Source: Gemmatimonadota bacterium (lineage in GTDB: Bacteria; Gemmatimonadota; Gemmatimonadetes; Gemmatimonadales; GWC2-71-9). From it: 64,000 nucleotides of DNA. Under the pieces are notes generated by a model. It was not told the DNA's origin and did no database searches. It saw only the letters and a list, made by a program, of their open reading frames with translations. This document shows positions 46,998 through 57,500 of this stretch, one piece after another; position 1 is the first letter of the stretch; each line of letters starts with the position of its first letter. The DNA is taken from the NCBI GenBank assembly GCA_016713435.1, contig JADJPD010000029.1, positions 1-64,000 on the forward strand, written 5' to 3'. The position numbers and the translations under genes were made by a program.

Positions 46998-47041
46998 CTT
47001 TCCCCCATCGCGCCCTGCGGTGCGCCGCGCGCCGGCCCCGC

Positions 47042-48382
47042 TCAGTCGATCGGCAGCCAGCTCGGGACCGACGCCGGGACTTCGTTGGAGAGATCCGCGG
47101 CCGCAGGGTCGGTGAGCGCGCCGAGGAACGCCACGATGTCGTCCACGTCCGCGTCGTTGATGGTGAGCGGGGTGGCCACGAACTGGTCCAGCGTGGCGAG
47201 GATGTCGGTGACGTCCTGCGGCGTACTCCGCACGGTGGCCTGGAGCGCGGCGGGCAACTGGGTGACATCGTAGCCGGCCAGCGCCTGCTGCACGTTGACG
47301 TAGTGCTTGACCGCGGCACGGAGCGTGGCGTAGGCGCCGTTGTGCATGTAGGGCGCGGTGAGCGTCACGTTCCGCAGCGGCGGCGTCCGGAACGCGTAGC
47401 GCTCGCTCGGCGTCCCGGTGACGTTCTCGCGCCCGTGGTCCACCCCCGGCCCGTTGGTGCCCGGCCCGAACTGCGGGATGGCGATGTTGTGGAACTTCTG
47501 GTCGGTGAAGAGCGGGCCGCCGTGGCACTTGGCGCAGTTGGCCGTGCCGTAGAAGAGGATGGCGCCGCGCTTCTCCTGGTCGGTGAGCGCATCCTTGTTG
47601 CCGGCCAGGTACTCATCGAACGGCGTGTTGACCCGCGTCCACGCCTTGATCTCGAACGCCGCGATGGCGTTGGCCACGTGGGCGATGGTGGCGCCGTGCA
47701 CCGACAGGCCGTAGGCCGCCGTGAAGAGCGTGTCGTACTTCGGGATGGCGCGGAGGCGGGTCATGATCCCGTCCCAGATCCCCGTGAAGTTGGTGTCGGC
47801 CAGGTCGGCCAGTTCGTTCTGGCCGGGCGCGCCGCGCATCTCGTCGCGGCTCGTGATCGGGAAGAGCGCCTGCGCCGCCAGCACGCTCGAGAGGCCGGGC
47901 GGGGTCTGGGCCCCGGCGGGGGTGGTGAACCCCTGCTGCACCGAGCCGCCGACGCGCGCGTCCCAGAACATGGTGCCCCACGCCGGGTAGCCACGGTTGA
48001 AGACGTCCGGCGCGTGCCGTGGGATGTCCACGCCGCCGCCGCCCCGCGTGGGCCCGCGCCCCGCCGCCCCCTGGCCCAACGAGAGCGTCCGGTGGTCCGT
48101 GGTGCTCTCCAGCGGGTGGTGGCAGGTGGCGCACGACATGTCGCGGTTCCCGCCCAGCTCCTTGTCGAACATGAGCGCCTGCCCCAGCGCGAACATCTCC
48201 GCCGACGGCATGTTCAGCGGGGGCAGCGGCGCCACGTTGGCGGCCTGCAGCAGCGGCGCCAGGTCGTCGTCGAGGCTCGGGGTGCCGCCGGTCTTGGAGT
48301 CGGCGGAACACGCCACGATGAGCCCGAGGAGGGGAAGCAGGCGGAACGCGCGGGGCATCAGGGCGGCTCGGGTTGGGGTCAT
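47042..48382 (-). CDS. Dihaem cytochrome c peroxidase / MauG-like lipoprotein
   Basis: 446 residues with a lipoprotein signal (LLPLLGLIVAC, Cys25). Two CxxCH haem sites lie at 84-88 (SCATCHHP) and 283-287 (NCAKCHGG). LNMPSAEMFALGQALMFD and AFRTPPLRNVTLTAPYMHNG are typical of bacterial cytochrome c peroxidases, which reduce hydrogen peroxide with electrons from small cytochromes in the periplasm. A MauG-like oxidative role is an alternative. The ATG at 48382 (or Met9 at 48358) gives the signal peptide. The gene diverges from the aminotransferase with only 13 bp between starts, so the two promoters must overlap the coding ends. Confidence 0.88.
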   Translation of the reverse strand: MTPTRAALMPRAFRLLPLLGLIVACSADSKTGGTPSLDDDLAPLLQAANVAPLPPLNMPSAEMFALGQALMFDKELGGNRDMSCATCHHPLESTTDHRTLSLGQGAAGRGPTRGGGGVDIPRHAPDVFNRGYPAWGTMFWDARVGGSVQQGFTTPAGAQTPPGLSSVLAAQALFPITSRDEMRGAPGQNELADLADTNFTGIWDGIMTRLRAIPKYDTLFTAAYGLSVHGATIAHVANAIAAFEIKAWTRVNTPFDEYLAGNKDALTDQEKRGAILFYGTANCAKCHGGPLFTDQKFHNIAIPQFGPGTNGPGVDHGRENVTGTPSERYAFRTPPLRNVTLTAPYMHNGAYATLRAAVKHYVNVQQALAGYDVTQLPAALQATVRSTPQDVTDILATLDQFVATPLTINDADVDDIVAFLGALTDPAAADLSNEVPASVPSWLPID

Positions 48383-48395
48383 ATATCTTCGAAGA

Positions 48396-49040
48396 ATGTC
48401 GGGGAAGACGCCAGTCCTTGTCGAATCTGTGCGGGTCCGGGACGGCCGGGCCCCGCTCTGGCACCTGCACGTGCGCCGGCTGGCGCTGAGCTGCGAGGCG
48501 CTCAGCATCCCGTTCCCCCGGGCGCTGCTGGTTCCCAGTGACGGTGAAGACCGGGTCCACCGTCTCACCGTGTCGCTCGGGGGGGCGGAGGTGACCACCC
48601 GTCCCGTCGGCCCGGTGGCCCCGGTGCGGCTGGTCTCGAGCGCGGTGGTGCACGAGCCGTACCCCCACAAGCTCACCGACCGGTCGCCGTTCGAGCGGGC
48701 ACAGGCCGCCGCCCGCACCGCCGGGGCCGATGACGCAATCCTTTATACCGCAGCAGGTTCCGTTGCCGAGTCGGGAATCTGGTGCCTGTTCTGGTGGGAG
48801 CCGGCGGGCCCGGCAGCCCCGGCCCTGGACCTCGGCATCCTGCCCGGGGTGTCGCGTGCGCGCATAACCGAGCTCGCCGGCGGGGTTGCCGAGCGCCGCG
48901 TGGACCGGGCGGGCCTCCGGGGGCGTTCGCTGTTCGTGGCCAACGCGGTGCGGGGCATCGTGGCGGTGGCCGCGCTCGACGGGGAAATGGTCCCGCCGGA
49001 CCCCCGGACGGAGGCGCTGGCGGCACGGTTCTGGCCTTGA
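48396..49040 (+). CDS. Short class IV aminotransferase-like protein
   Basis: 214 residues, shorter than the usual 270-290 for fold-type IV PLP enzymes such as branched-chain aminotransferase or aminodeoxychorismate lyase. The recognisable part is HEPYPHKLTDRSPFERAQAA, with a likely PLP lysine, then ADDAILYTAAGSVAESGIWC and LDLGILPGVSRARI, and a closing VANAVRGIVAVAALDGEMV. The N-terminal strands are abbreviated (VESVRVRDGRAPLWHLHVRR). It may use a small substrate or lack activity. It starts 13 bp from the peroxidase gene and runs toward the tRNA cluster. Confidence 0.7.
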   Translation: MSGKTPVLVESVRVRDGRAPLWHLHVRRLALSCEALSIPFPRALLVPSDGEDRVHRLTVSLGGAEVTTRPVGPVAPVRLVSSAVVHEPYPHKLTDRSPFERAQAAARTAGADDAILYTAAGSVAESGIWCLFWWEPAGPAAPALDLGILPGVSRARITELAGGVAERRVDRAGLRGRSLFVANAVRGIVAVAALDGEMVPPDPRTEALAARFWP

Positions 49041-49101
49041 CCGACCCGGGGGCGGTCACTAGGTTCCCCCGGCTCTTGGAGGCGGCGGGTAACCGCCCCG
49101 T

Positions 49102-49176
49102 GGTGGTTGTAGCTCAATCGGTTAGAGCGCCGGACTGTGGCTCCGGAGGTTGCGGGTTCGATCCCCGTCAGCCACC
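49102..49176 (+). tRNA. tRNA-His (GTG)
   Basis: Cloverleaf with G at -1, acceptor arms GTGGTTG / CAGCCAC, anticodon stem CCGGA / TCCGG around CTGTGGC (anticodon GTG), T arm GGGTTCGATCCCC and discriminator C. The -1 G paired with C73 is the identity element for histidine. CCA is not encoded. Confidence 0.92.
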
Positions 49177-49192
49177 CTACATGACGGTCCGT

Positions 49193-49265
49193 AGGTCCGT
49201 AGCTCAATTGGTAGAGCACCGGTCTCCAAAACCGGGGGTTGGGGGTTCGATTCCCTCCGGGCCTG
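49193..49265 (+). tRNA. tRNA-Trp (CCA)
   Basis: Acceptor AGGTCCG / CGGGCCT, D arm AGCTCAATTGGTAGAGC, anticodon loop CTCCAAA within CCGGT / ACCGG (anticodon CCA), discriminator G. No encoded 3' CCA. Confidence 0.92.
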
Positions 49266-49290
49266 CTCTGGAAGGTCGCTGGAAACGTAC

Positions 49291-49363
<73 letters not shown>

Positions 49364-49381
49364 TTGGGGTGGCCCCCCATC

Positions 49382-49453
49382 GGCCCCATCGTCTATCGGT
49401 TAGGACGCGACCCTTTCAAGGTTGAAAGACGGGTTCGATTCCCGTTGGGGCTA
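49382..49453 (+). tRNA. tRNA-Glu (TTC)
   Basis: Acceptor GGCCCCA / TGGGGCT with a G-U first pair as in the neighbouring tRNA-Glu, anticodon loop CTTTCAA (anticodon TTC) in a CGACC / GGTTG stem, T arm ACGGGTTCGATTCCCGT, discriminator A. No encoded CCA. Confidence 0.92.
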
Positions 49454-49491
49454 CCTGATCGGTTCGGCGCACGACAGTGCGCAGCGGGCAC

Positions 49492-49564
49492 GCGCCGCTA
49501 GCTCAATTGGCAGAGCAAGTGACTCTTAATCACTAGGTTGTAGGTTCGATTCCTACGCGGCGCA
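49492..49564 (+). tRNA. tRNA-Lys (CTT)
   Basis: Acceptor GCGCCGC / GCGGCGC, D arm AGCTCAATTGGCAGAGC, anticodon stem AGTGA / TCACT around CTCTTAA (anticodon CTT), T arm GTAGGTTCGATTCCTAC, discriminator A. No encoded CCA. Confidence 0.92.
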
Positions 49565-49572
49565 CTCAGCAG

Positions 49573-49606
49573 ACGGCCCCGGCACTCCTCCGAGTGCCGG
49601 GGCCGT
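49573..49606 (+). terminator. 15-bp hairpin terminator after the tRNA cluster
   Basis: Perfect stem ACGGCCCCGGCACTC with loop CTCC, followed by GTTCGTTCC, 8 bp after tRNA-Lys. It also separates the cluster from the convergent kinase gene. Confidence 0.85.
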
Positions 49607-49630
49607 GTTCGTTCCTCGCACCCGCCCCGC

Positions 49631-51331
49631 TCAGTCAGCCGAGACGATGCCCCGCAGCCGGTCCACCCAGGTGGGCTCCGGCGCCGTCACCAGCGCCGCC
49701 CGCCAGGCGCGCAGGAACTCGCCGGCATCGGCGAAGCGCGCCTCGGCGTCGGGCGCGAGCGCGCGGGTAAGGACGCGCGCCACCGGCGGGGCGACGTCAG
49801 GCAGTGATGGCGCCGCCTCCCGCTGCCGCCGGAGCACGTGCTCCACGGTGCCGCCGCCGAAGGGCGCCCAGCCGGTGAGCGCGTACGCCGCGAGCGCGGC
49901 CGCGCCGTAGAGGTCGGTGCGCTCGTCCACCGGGCGGCCCTCCACCTGCTCGGGCGGGGCGAAGCCGGGCGTCCCCGCGTGTGCCCGCCCGCCGTGCACC
50001 CCCGCGATGCCGAAGTCGCTGAGCCGCCAGTAGCGCCAGCGGTCGATCAGCACGTTCTCCGGCTTGAGGTCCAGGTGGAGCACGCCGGCCCGGTGTGCCG
50101 CCTGCAGCCCCTCCAGCAGCTGCGCGAACTGGCTCCCCACCTCCTCGATGGGCCGGGCCCCGTGGCGCGCCACCAGCGTGGCCAGGCTCCCCGATTCCGC
50201 CAGTTCCATGGTGTACCAGACGATGCCGCTGCGGGTGTCCCAGTCGTGCACCGGGATGATGGCGGGGTGCTGCAGCCGCGCCGCCATGCTCGCCTCGTGC
50301 CGGAACCGCGCGATGGCCCGCGGGTCCCGCGCCCGCTCCGCGTGCAGCAGCTTGAGCGCCACGTCCCGCTCGAGCGCGACGTCCCGCACCCGCCACACGG
50401 TGCCGGCGCCGCCCTCGCCGAGCGGGGCCAGCACCTGGTAGTCCGCCCCCACCAGCGCCTGCAGCCCCTCCGCCGTGGTGGGCACGATGCCCGGCTCCAC
50501 CGCCCGGACGGGCACCGCCGCGGGGGCCTGGTCGGCCCGCTCGAGGGCGCGCAGGAACGCCGGCAGGGTGGGGAAGCGCGCCTCGCGCACCGGCGAGAGC
50601 GCCTGCGCAAAGACCGCCTGCGCCCCCGGCCCGAGCGGCAGGTGGGCCGCCGTCTCGGCGCCCACGGTGCCGGCGGGGAGGCCGGTGAGCGCCGCCACCA
50701 GCGTGCAGGCCAGCTGCCACTGGTCCGACAGCGCATCCGGCTGCCATCCCGTGGCCCACTCCGGCGCCCACGGGATGCTGCCCCGCTCCGGGGCGAGCCC
50801 CGCCGGGATCACCGCCCGCGGCAGCGCCCAGTGCCAGCCTAACAACCACACCCGCCCGCCCGGCGCCTGCCACAAGAGCTCGGGCCCGATGGCGCCGTGG
50901 CAGTCGCCCCGGTCGTGGAGCGAGGCCACGGTGCTGCCGAGCTGGCGCAGCACGTCGAGTGCGAGCACGGGCTGCAGGGCGCCGTCGCGCGCCAGCCGGG
51001 GGGCCAGCGCCTCGCCCGCGATCCAGCGGCGCAGGTAGCCGGGGCCTCGCACCACGTTGCGGCTGCGGGCCCAGAAGTGATACGCGGTGGGAGCGCTGAC
51101 GGCGTTGCGATGCGCCAGCGCGCGGGCCTCCGCCGTGAGCCACTCCGCGTGCGCCGGGTCGGGGGCGGTCACCAGGGAGAGCGACCGGCCCAGGGCATCA
51201 ACCACTTCCTGGCTGTGCCGCCAGCGGTCGAGCCACACGCCTTCATGCCCCCAGCCCCACTGGCTGGGCAGCTTCCAGTCCACGAGGTGGGCCGGAAGGC
51301 TGGCGGGATTGGGGGCAGGGGTTGCGCTCAT
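49631..51331 (-). CDS. Tandem pseudokinase-kinase Ser/Thr protein kinase
   Basis: 566 residues, no membrane helix. Residues about 30-270 look like a decayed kinase fold (SLVTAPDPAHAEWLTAEARA, ASLHDRGDCHGAIGPELLWQ, VWLLGWHWALP) without a glycine loop, catalytic Asp or DFG. Residues 298 onward are a standard Hanks-type kinase: GEGGAGTVWRVRD loop, Lys327, HLDLKPENV with Asp421 and Asn426, SDFGIAGV with DFG at 439-441, and GTPGFAPPEQ. HLD replaces HRD, so activation-loop control may be unusual. Pseudokinase partners commonly regulate the active half. It is divergent from the giant Ig/RCC1 lipoprotein across 226 bp. No transmembrane sensor is attached, so its input is unknown. Confidence 0.85.
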   Translation of the reverse strand: MSATPAPNPASLPAHLVDWKLPSQWGWGHEGVWLDRWRHSQEVVDALGRSLSLVTAPDPAHAEWLTAEARALAHRNAVSAPTAYHFWARSRNVVRGPGYLRRWIAGEALAPRLARDGALQPVLALDVLRQLGSTVASLHDRGDCHGAIGPELLWQAPGGRVWLLGWHWALPRAVIPAGLAPERGSIPWAPEWATGWQPDALSDQWQLACTLVAALTGLPAGTVGAETAAHLPLGPGAQAVFAQALSPVREARFPTLPAFLRALERADQAPAAVPVRAVEPGIVPTTAEGLQALVGADYQVLAPLGEGGAGTVWRVRDVALERDVALKLLHAERARDPRAIARFRHEASMAARLQHPAIIPVHDWDTRSGIVWYTMELAESGSLATLVARHGARPIEEVGSQFAQLLEGLQAAHRAGVLHLDLKPENVLIDRWRYWRLSDFGIAGVHGGRAHAGTPGFAPPEQVEGRPVDERTDLYGAAALAAYALTGWAPFGGGTVEHVLRRQREAAPSLPDVAPPVARVLTRALAPDAEARFADAGEFLRAWRAALVTAPEPTWVDRLRGIVSAD

Positions 51332-51557
51332 GGGCCGGAAGTCGATGTGAGGACTGCTCAAAGTATCGGGGGGCCGGGTCCGGACCCAAGCCCCGGGCGG
51401 CGGCCCGGTTCTCTTCCTCCCCGGCTGGGAAGGGTGGTATCCCCCCAACGTCATACTCCGGGGCATGGAACTTGTTACTTGTGCCCCAAATCACCCCCGC
51501 CGAGGCCCCAAGTCTCGGCGCCACCGTACCATGCGCCTCTTGAGACCGGGACCCGCC

Positions 51558-54500
51558 ATGCGGAATACCCTGCGTTTTGCCATCCTCGCCGCCCTCTTCG
51601 TTTCGGCTGCCTGTGGGGGCGGGGACAGCTCCGGGCCCTCCGACCCGGTCCCGACCTCCCTCGCCATCTCCGGCGGGAACAACCAGACGGCGACGGTGGG
51701 GACGGCGGTGGCGGTGGCGCCGGCGGTCCTGGTGAAGGACCAGCGCGGCAACGGCATCCCAGGCATCACGGTCACCTTCCAGGTGGCGAGCGGGGGCGGC
51801 GCCGTCACCGGCGCCCAGGCCACCACGGACCAGGGCGGCGTGGCACGGGTGGGCAGCTGGGTCCTCGGGACCGCCACCGGCGCCAACACGCTGAACGCGG
51901 CGGTCACCGGCCTCACGGCGGTCACCTTCACGGCCACGGCAACGCCGGGCGCCCCGGCTGCCCTCTTCTTCGTGACCCCGCCGTCCGGAACCGCCAGCAG
52001 CGGCACCGCCTTCGCCCAGCAGCCTGTCCTCCAGCTCAAGGACGTCTTCGGCAACAACGCCACGACGGCCGGCGTGCAGGTCACCGCCGCCATCGCCACC
52101 GGCGGCGGCACGCTGCTCGGCACGGCGACGGTGGCCTCGAACGCCAGCGGCGTGGTGACCTTCACCGGCCTCGGCCTCACCGGCGCCGTGGGCGCGCGGA
52201 CCCTGAGCTTCACGGCCACCGGCCTGCCCGCGCTCACCTCGGGTGCCATCCAGCTCGGCGCGGGCGCGGCTGCCTCCGTGGCGGCGGTGGGAGCACCACC
52301 TTGACGGGCGTGGCGGGCGGCGCGGCGCAGGGCGGGGCCACCGTGCTCGTCAGTGACGCCAGCGCCAACCCGGTGGCGGGGGCTACCGTCACGTTCGCGA
52401 TCACGGCGGGGGGCGGCTCGGTCACCGGCGGCACGGCCACCACCGATGCGCAGGGCCACGCCAGCGTCGGGTCCTGGACGCTCGGGACCGTGGCCGGCCA
52501 GGTGAACACCATGACGGCGACGGTGGGCACCCTCCCCGCCGTCAGCTTCACCGCCACCCCGACGGCCGCGGCCGCCGGCGCCCTTTCCATTACCACCCAG
52601 CCGGGCGGCACCACCGCGACGAGCGGCGCCCCGCTGGCGCCCCAGCCGGTGCTGCAGGTGACCGATGCCTTCGGGAACGCCGTGGCGCAGGCGGGCGTGA
52701 ACGTCACCGCCAGCCTCGCGAGCGGCGGCGGCACCCTCGGTGGCACCACCACCGTGGCGTCCGGCGCGGGGGGTGGCGTCACCTTCACCGACCTGGCCGT
52801 CACCGGCGCCGCCGGGGCCCGGACGCTGGCCTTCAGTGCGGCCGGGCTCACCGGCGCCACCTCCGCCAGCTTCACGCTCGGCGCGGGCGCCGCCACGACG
52901 ATCGCGCTCAACGGGGGCAACAACCAGTCGGCCGCGGTGAACACCGCGGTGGCGGTGGCGCCGAGCGTCCTGGTCACGGACGCGAGCGGCAACCCCGTGA
53001 GCGGGGTGAGCGTCACCTTCGCCGTCACGGGCGGGGGCGGGGCGCTGACCGGCGCCGCGGCCACCACCAACGCGAGCGGCATCGCCGCCGTGGGGAGCTG
53101 GACGCTCGGCACCAGCGCGGGCGCCAACACCCTCACGGCCACCAGCGCGGGCCTCGCCGGCTCGCCCGTCAGCTTCACGGCCACCGCCACGGCGGCCGGC
53201 GGTGCCAGCATCGTCGCCAACGCGGGCAACGCGCAGGTGGCCACCGTCAACACCGCGGTGGCGACGGCGCCGAGCGTCTTCGTGGCCGATGCCTTCGGCA
53301 ACCCGGCCCCCGGCGTGAGCGTCACCTTCGCCGTGGCCACCGGTGGCGGCAGCGTCACCGGCGCCGCGGCCACCACCAACGCCAGCGGCATCGCCACCGT
53401 GGGGAGCTGGACGCTCGGCACGGCGGCGGGAGCCAACTCGCTCACGGCCACGGCGGCGGGCCTCACCGGCTCGCCCGTCACCTTCACGGCCACGGGCGCG
53501 GCCGGCATCGCCAGCACCATCGCGGTCTCCGCGGGCAACGGGCAGTCGGCCACCGTGGGCAGCGCGGTGGCCACGGCCCCGCGGGTGCTGGTGGCCGACG
53601 CGTTCGGCAACCCGAAGAGCGGCGTCAGCGTCACCTTCGCGGTGGCCACCGGCGGCGGCAGCGCCACCGGGAGCAGTGCCACCACCAACGCCAGCGGCCT
53701 CGCGTCCGTGGGCAGCTGGACGCTCGGCACGGCCACGGGCAGCAACACGCTGACCGCCACGAGCGCGGGCCTCACCGGCTCGCCCCTCACGTTCACGGCG
53801 TCGGGCACGGCGGCCGCCGCGGCGACCATCGCCCTCAACGCGGGCAACGGGCAGAGTGCCACCTCCGGCACCGCGGTCGCCGTCGCGCCCAGCGTACTGG
53901 TCAGCGACGCGTTCGGGAACCCGGTGAGCGGCGCCAGTGTCACCTTCGCCGTCGCCACGGGCGGTGGAAGCGTCACCGGCGGCAGCGCCACGAGCAACGG
54001 CAGCGGCATCGCCACGGTGGGCAGCTGGACCCTGGGCTCCGGTGCCGGCAGCAACACGCTCACGGCCACGAGCGCCGGCCTCGCCGGCTCGCCCGTCACC
54101 TTCACGGCCACCGCCACGGCGGCCTCGGCCACCGCCCTGGCGCTCACCACCCAGCCCTCCGGCTCGGCGGGGAGCGGGGTGGCGTTCGTGCAGCAGCCGG
54201 TGGTCCAGCTCCGCGACGGCTTCGGCAACGCCGTGGCGCAGGCGGGCGTGACCGTCACCGCGAGCATCGCGACGGGCGGCGGCAGCCTCGGCGGCACCGC
54301 CGCCGTGGCCACCGACGCGCAGGGCCAGGCCGCGTTCACCAACCTGAGCATCACGGGCACCGCCGGCTCGCGCACGCTGGCGTTCAGCGCCGCCGGCCTC
54401 GCCGGCGCCACCTCGGGGCCCATCACCATCACGGCGGGCGCCGCGGCGACGATCGCGGTGAACGCGGGCAACAACCAGAGCGCCACGGTCAACAGCGCCG

Positions 54501-57500
54501 TGGCGGTCGCGCCGAGCGTGCTCGTCACCGACGCGAGCGGCAACCCGGTGAGCGGCGCCAGCGTCACCTTCGCGGTGGCCACCGGCGGCGGCAGCGCCAC
54601 CGGCCAGAGCGCCACCACCAACGCGAGCGGCATCGCCTTCGTGGGCAGCTGGACGCTCGGCACCACGGCCGGCGCCAACACGCTCACCGCCACGAGCGCC
54701 GGCCTCGCCGGCTCGCCCGTCACCTTCACGGCCACCGGCACCGCCGGCCTCGCCACCCAGATCACCGCCTCCGCGGGCGACGGCCAGTCGGCCGCGGCGG
54801 GCACCGCGGTGGCCATCGCGCCCGCGGTCCTGGTGCGCGACGCGTTCAGCAACCCCGTCCCCGGCGCGAGCGTGACGTTCGCGATCGCGACGGGCGGCGG
54901 CAGCCTGACCGGCGCCACCGCCAGCACCAATGCGAGCGGCATCGCCACCGTCGGCAGCTGGACCCTCGGCGCCGCCGTGGGCAGCAACACCCTGACGGGG
55001 CGGACCGGCCTCCTCACGCCCGTCACCTTCACGGCCACCGGGACCACCGGCGCGGCCGCGCTCCTCACCAAGACCGCGGGCGACAACCAGGCGGCCACGG
55101 CCGGCACCGCCGTGGGCGTGGCGCCGTCGGTCACCCTCACCGATGCCTTCGGCAACCCGGTGAGCGGCGCGAGCGTCACCTTTGCCGTGGCCACCGGCGG
55201 CGGCAGCGTCACCGGCGGCTCCGCCACCACCAACGCCAGCGGCGTGGCGACCGTCGGCAGCTGGACCCTCGGCGCCGTGGCGGGCGGCAACACCCTCACC
55301 GCCACGGCGGGGGCGCTCAACGTCACCTTCAGCGCCACCGGCAACGCCGGCACCGCGACGACCATCGCCCTCAACGGCGGCGACGGCCAGGCCGGCAGCG
55401 TGGGTGGCACCCTCGGCACCGCCGTCAGCGTGCTGGTGCGCGATGCGGGCACCAACCCGGTGAGCGGCTACGGCGTCAGCTTCAGCGCGCAGAACGGCGG
55501 CACCGTGAACTGCGGCGGCGGCCCCGCCGCGAGCTGCCTCGCCACCACCAACGGCAGCGGCATCGCCAGCGCCAGCTGGACGCTCGGCAGCACGAGCGGC
55601 GTCCAGACGGCCACCGCGACGGCCGGCGGCCTCACCGGCTCGCCCGTCACCTTCACCGCCACGGCCACCGCGGGCGCGGCCACGAAGCTCTCCATCACCA
55701 CGCAGCCCTCGGCCTTGGCCCAGAACGGCACGGTGCTGGCGCAGCAGCCGGTGCTCCAGCTGCTCGACGCCAACAACAACCCGGTGCTCCAGGCCGGCAT
55801 CGACATCGACGCCGCCATCCAGTCCTCGGCGGTGCAGCTGGGCGGCACCACCACGGTGACCACCGACGCCGCGGGCCAGGCCGCCTTCACGGACCTGCTC
55901 CTGCTCGGCGCCACCGGCAGCTATCCCATCCGCTTCACCTCGGGAGCCCTGACGGCCGCCACCTCGTCGAGCGTGGCCGTCACGGCCGGCGCGGCGGTGG
56001 CCATCGCCATCAACGCCGGCAACGGCCAGAGCGCCACGGCGGGCAGCAGCGTGGCGGTGGCGCCCAGCGTGAAGGTGACGGACGTCAGCGGCAACGCGGT
56101 GAGCGGGGTCAGCGTCACCTTCGCGGTGACCTCCGGCGGCGGCAGCGCCACCGGCCTCGGCGCCACCACCAATGCCAGCGGCATCGCCACGGTGGGGAGC
56201 TGGACGCTCGGCACCGCGGCGGGCAACAACCTGCTGTCGGCCACGAGCGCCGGCCTGGCCGGCTCTCCGGTCAGCTTCACGGCGACCGGCACCGCCGGCG
56301 CGGCCACCACGCTGGCGCTCTCGGGCGGCAACGGCCAGGCCGGCGCGGCCGGCGCGGCCCTCGCCACCCCGCTCGCGGTGCTCGTCACCGACGCCAACGG
56401 CAACCCGGTGAGCGGCACCACCATCACCTGGGCCACGGGGAGCGGCGGCTCGCTCACCCCGGCCACCAGCCAGACGAACGCCAGCGGCATCGCCACCACG
56501 AGCTGGACGCTCGGCGGTGCCACCGGGGCGCAGGGGGCCACCGCCACCGCCGCGGGCCTCGCGGGCTCACCCGTCAGCTTCAGTGCCACCGCCACGGCGG
56601 CCGGCGCCGCCACCCTCGCCCTCGACGCGGGCGACAACCAGGCGGCCACGGCGGGCAGCGCGGTGGCCACGGCGCCGAGCGTGCTGGTCAGCGACGCCTT
56701 CGGCAACCCGGTGAGCGGCGTCGCCGTCACCTTCGCCGTGGCCTCGGGCGGCGGCAGCGTCACCGGCGGCAGCGCCACCACCAACGCCAGCGGCATCGCC
56801 ACGGTGGGCAGCTGGACGCTCGGCGGCACCGCCGGCGCCAACACGCTCACCGCCACGAGCGCGGGCCTGGCGGGCTCGCCCGTCACCTTCACCGCCACCG
56901 GCACGGCCGGCACCGCGGCGAGTCTCGCGCTCAATGCCGGCACCGGCCAGACGGCCACCGTCGGCGTGGCCGTGGCCACCCGGCCGAGTGTCGTGGTGCG
57001 CGACGCCTTCAGCAACCCGGTCAGCGGCGTGACGGTCACCTTTGCCGTGGCCACCGGCGGCGGCAGCGTCTCGGGCGGCAGCGCCACCACCAATGCGAGC
57101 GGCATCGCCACCGTGGGCAGCTGGACGCTCGGGACCACGGCGGGCAGCAACAGCCTCACGGCTACCAGCGCGGGCCTGACCGGGTCACCCGTCACCTTCA
57201 CGGCCACCGGCACGGCCGCAGCCGCCACGACCATCGCGCTCAACGCCGGCAACGGCCAGAGCGCCACGGCGGGCACCGCGGTGGCCACGGCGCCGAGCGT
57301 GCTGGTCACCGACCAGTACGGCAATGCGCGGAGCGGGGTGAGTGTCACCTTCGCGGTGGCCACGGGCGGCGGCAGCGTCACCGGCGGCGCCGCCACCACC
57401 AACGCGGGCGGCATCGCCACGGTGGGCAGCTGGACGCTCGGCGGCACGGCGGGCAGCAACACGCTCACCGCCACGAGCGCCGGCCTTGCCGGCTCGCCGG

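Noticed and set aside
52234..55455. Very long minus-strand open frame opposite the Ig repeats
   Set aside because: It mirrors the codon bias of the plus-strand repeats, has no start context and repeats with the same period. The plus-strand frame has the lipobox and recognisable domains.
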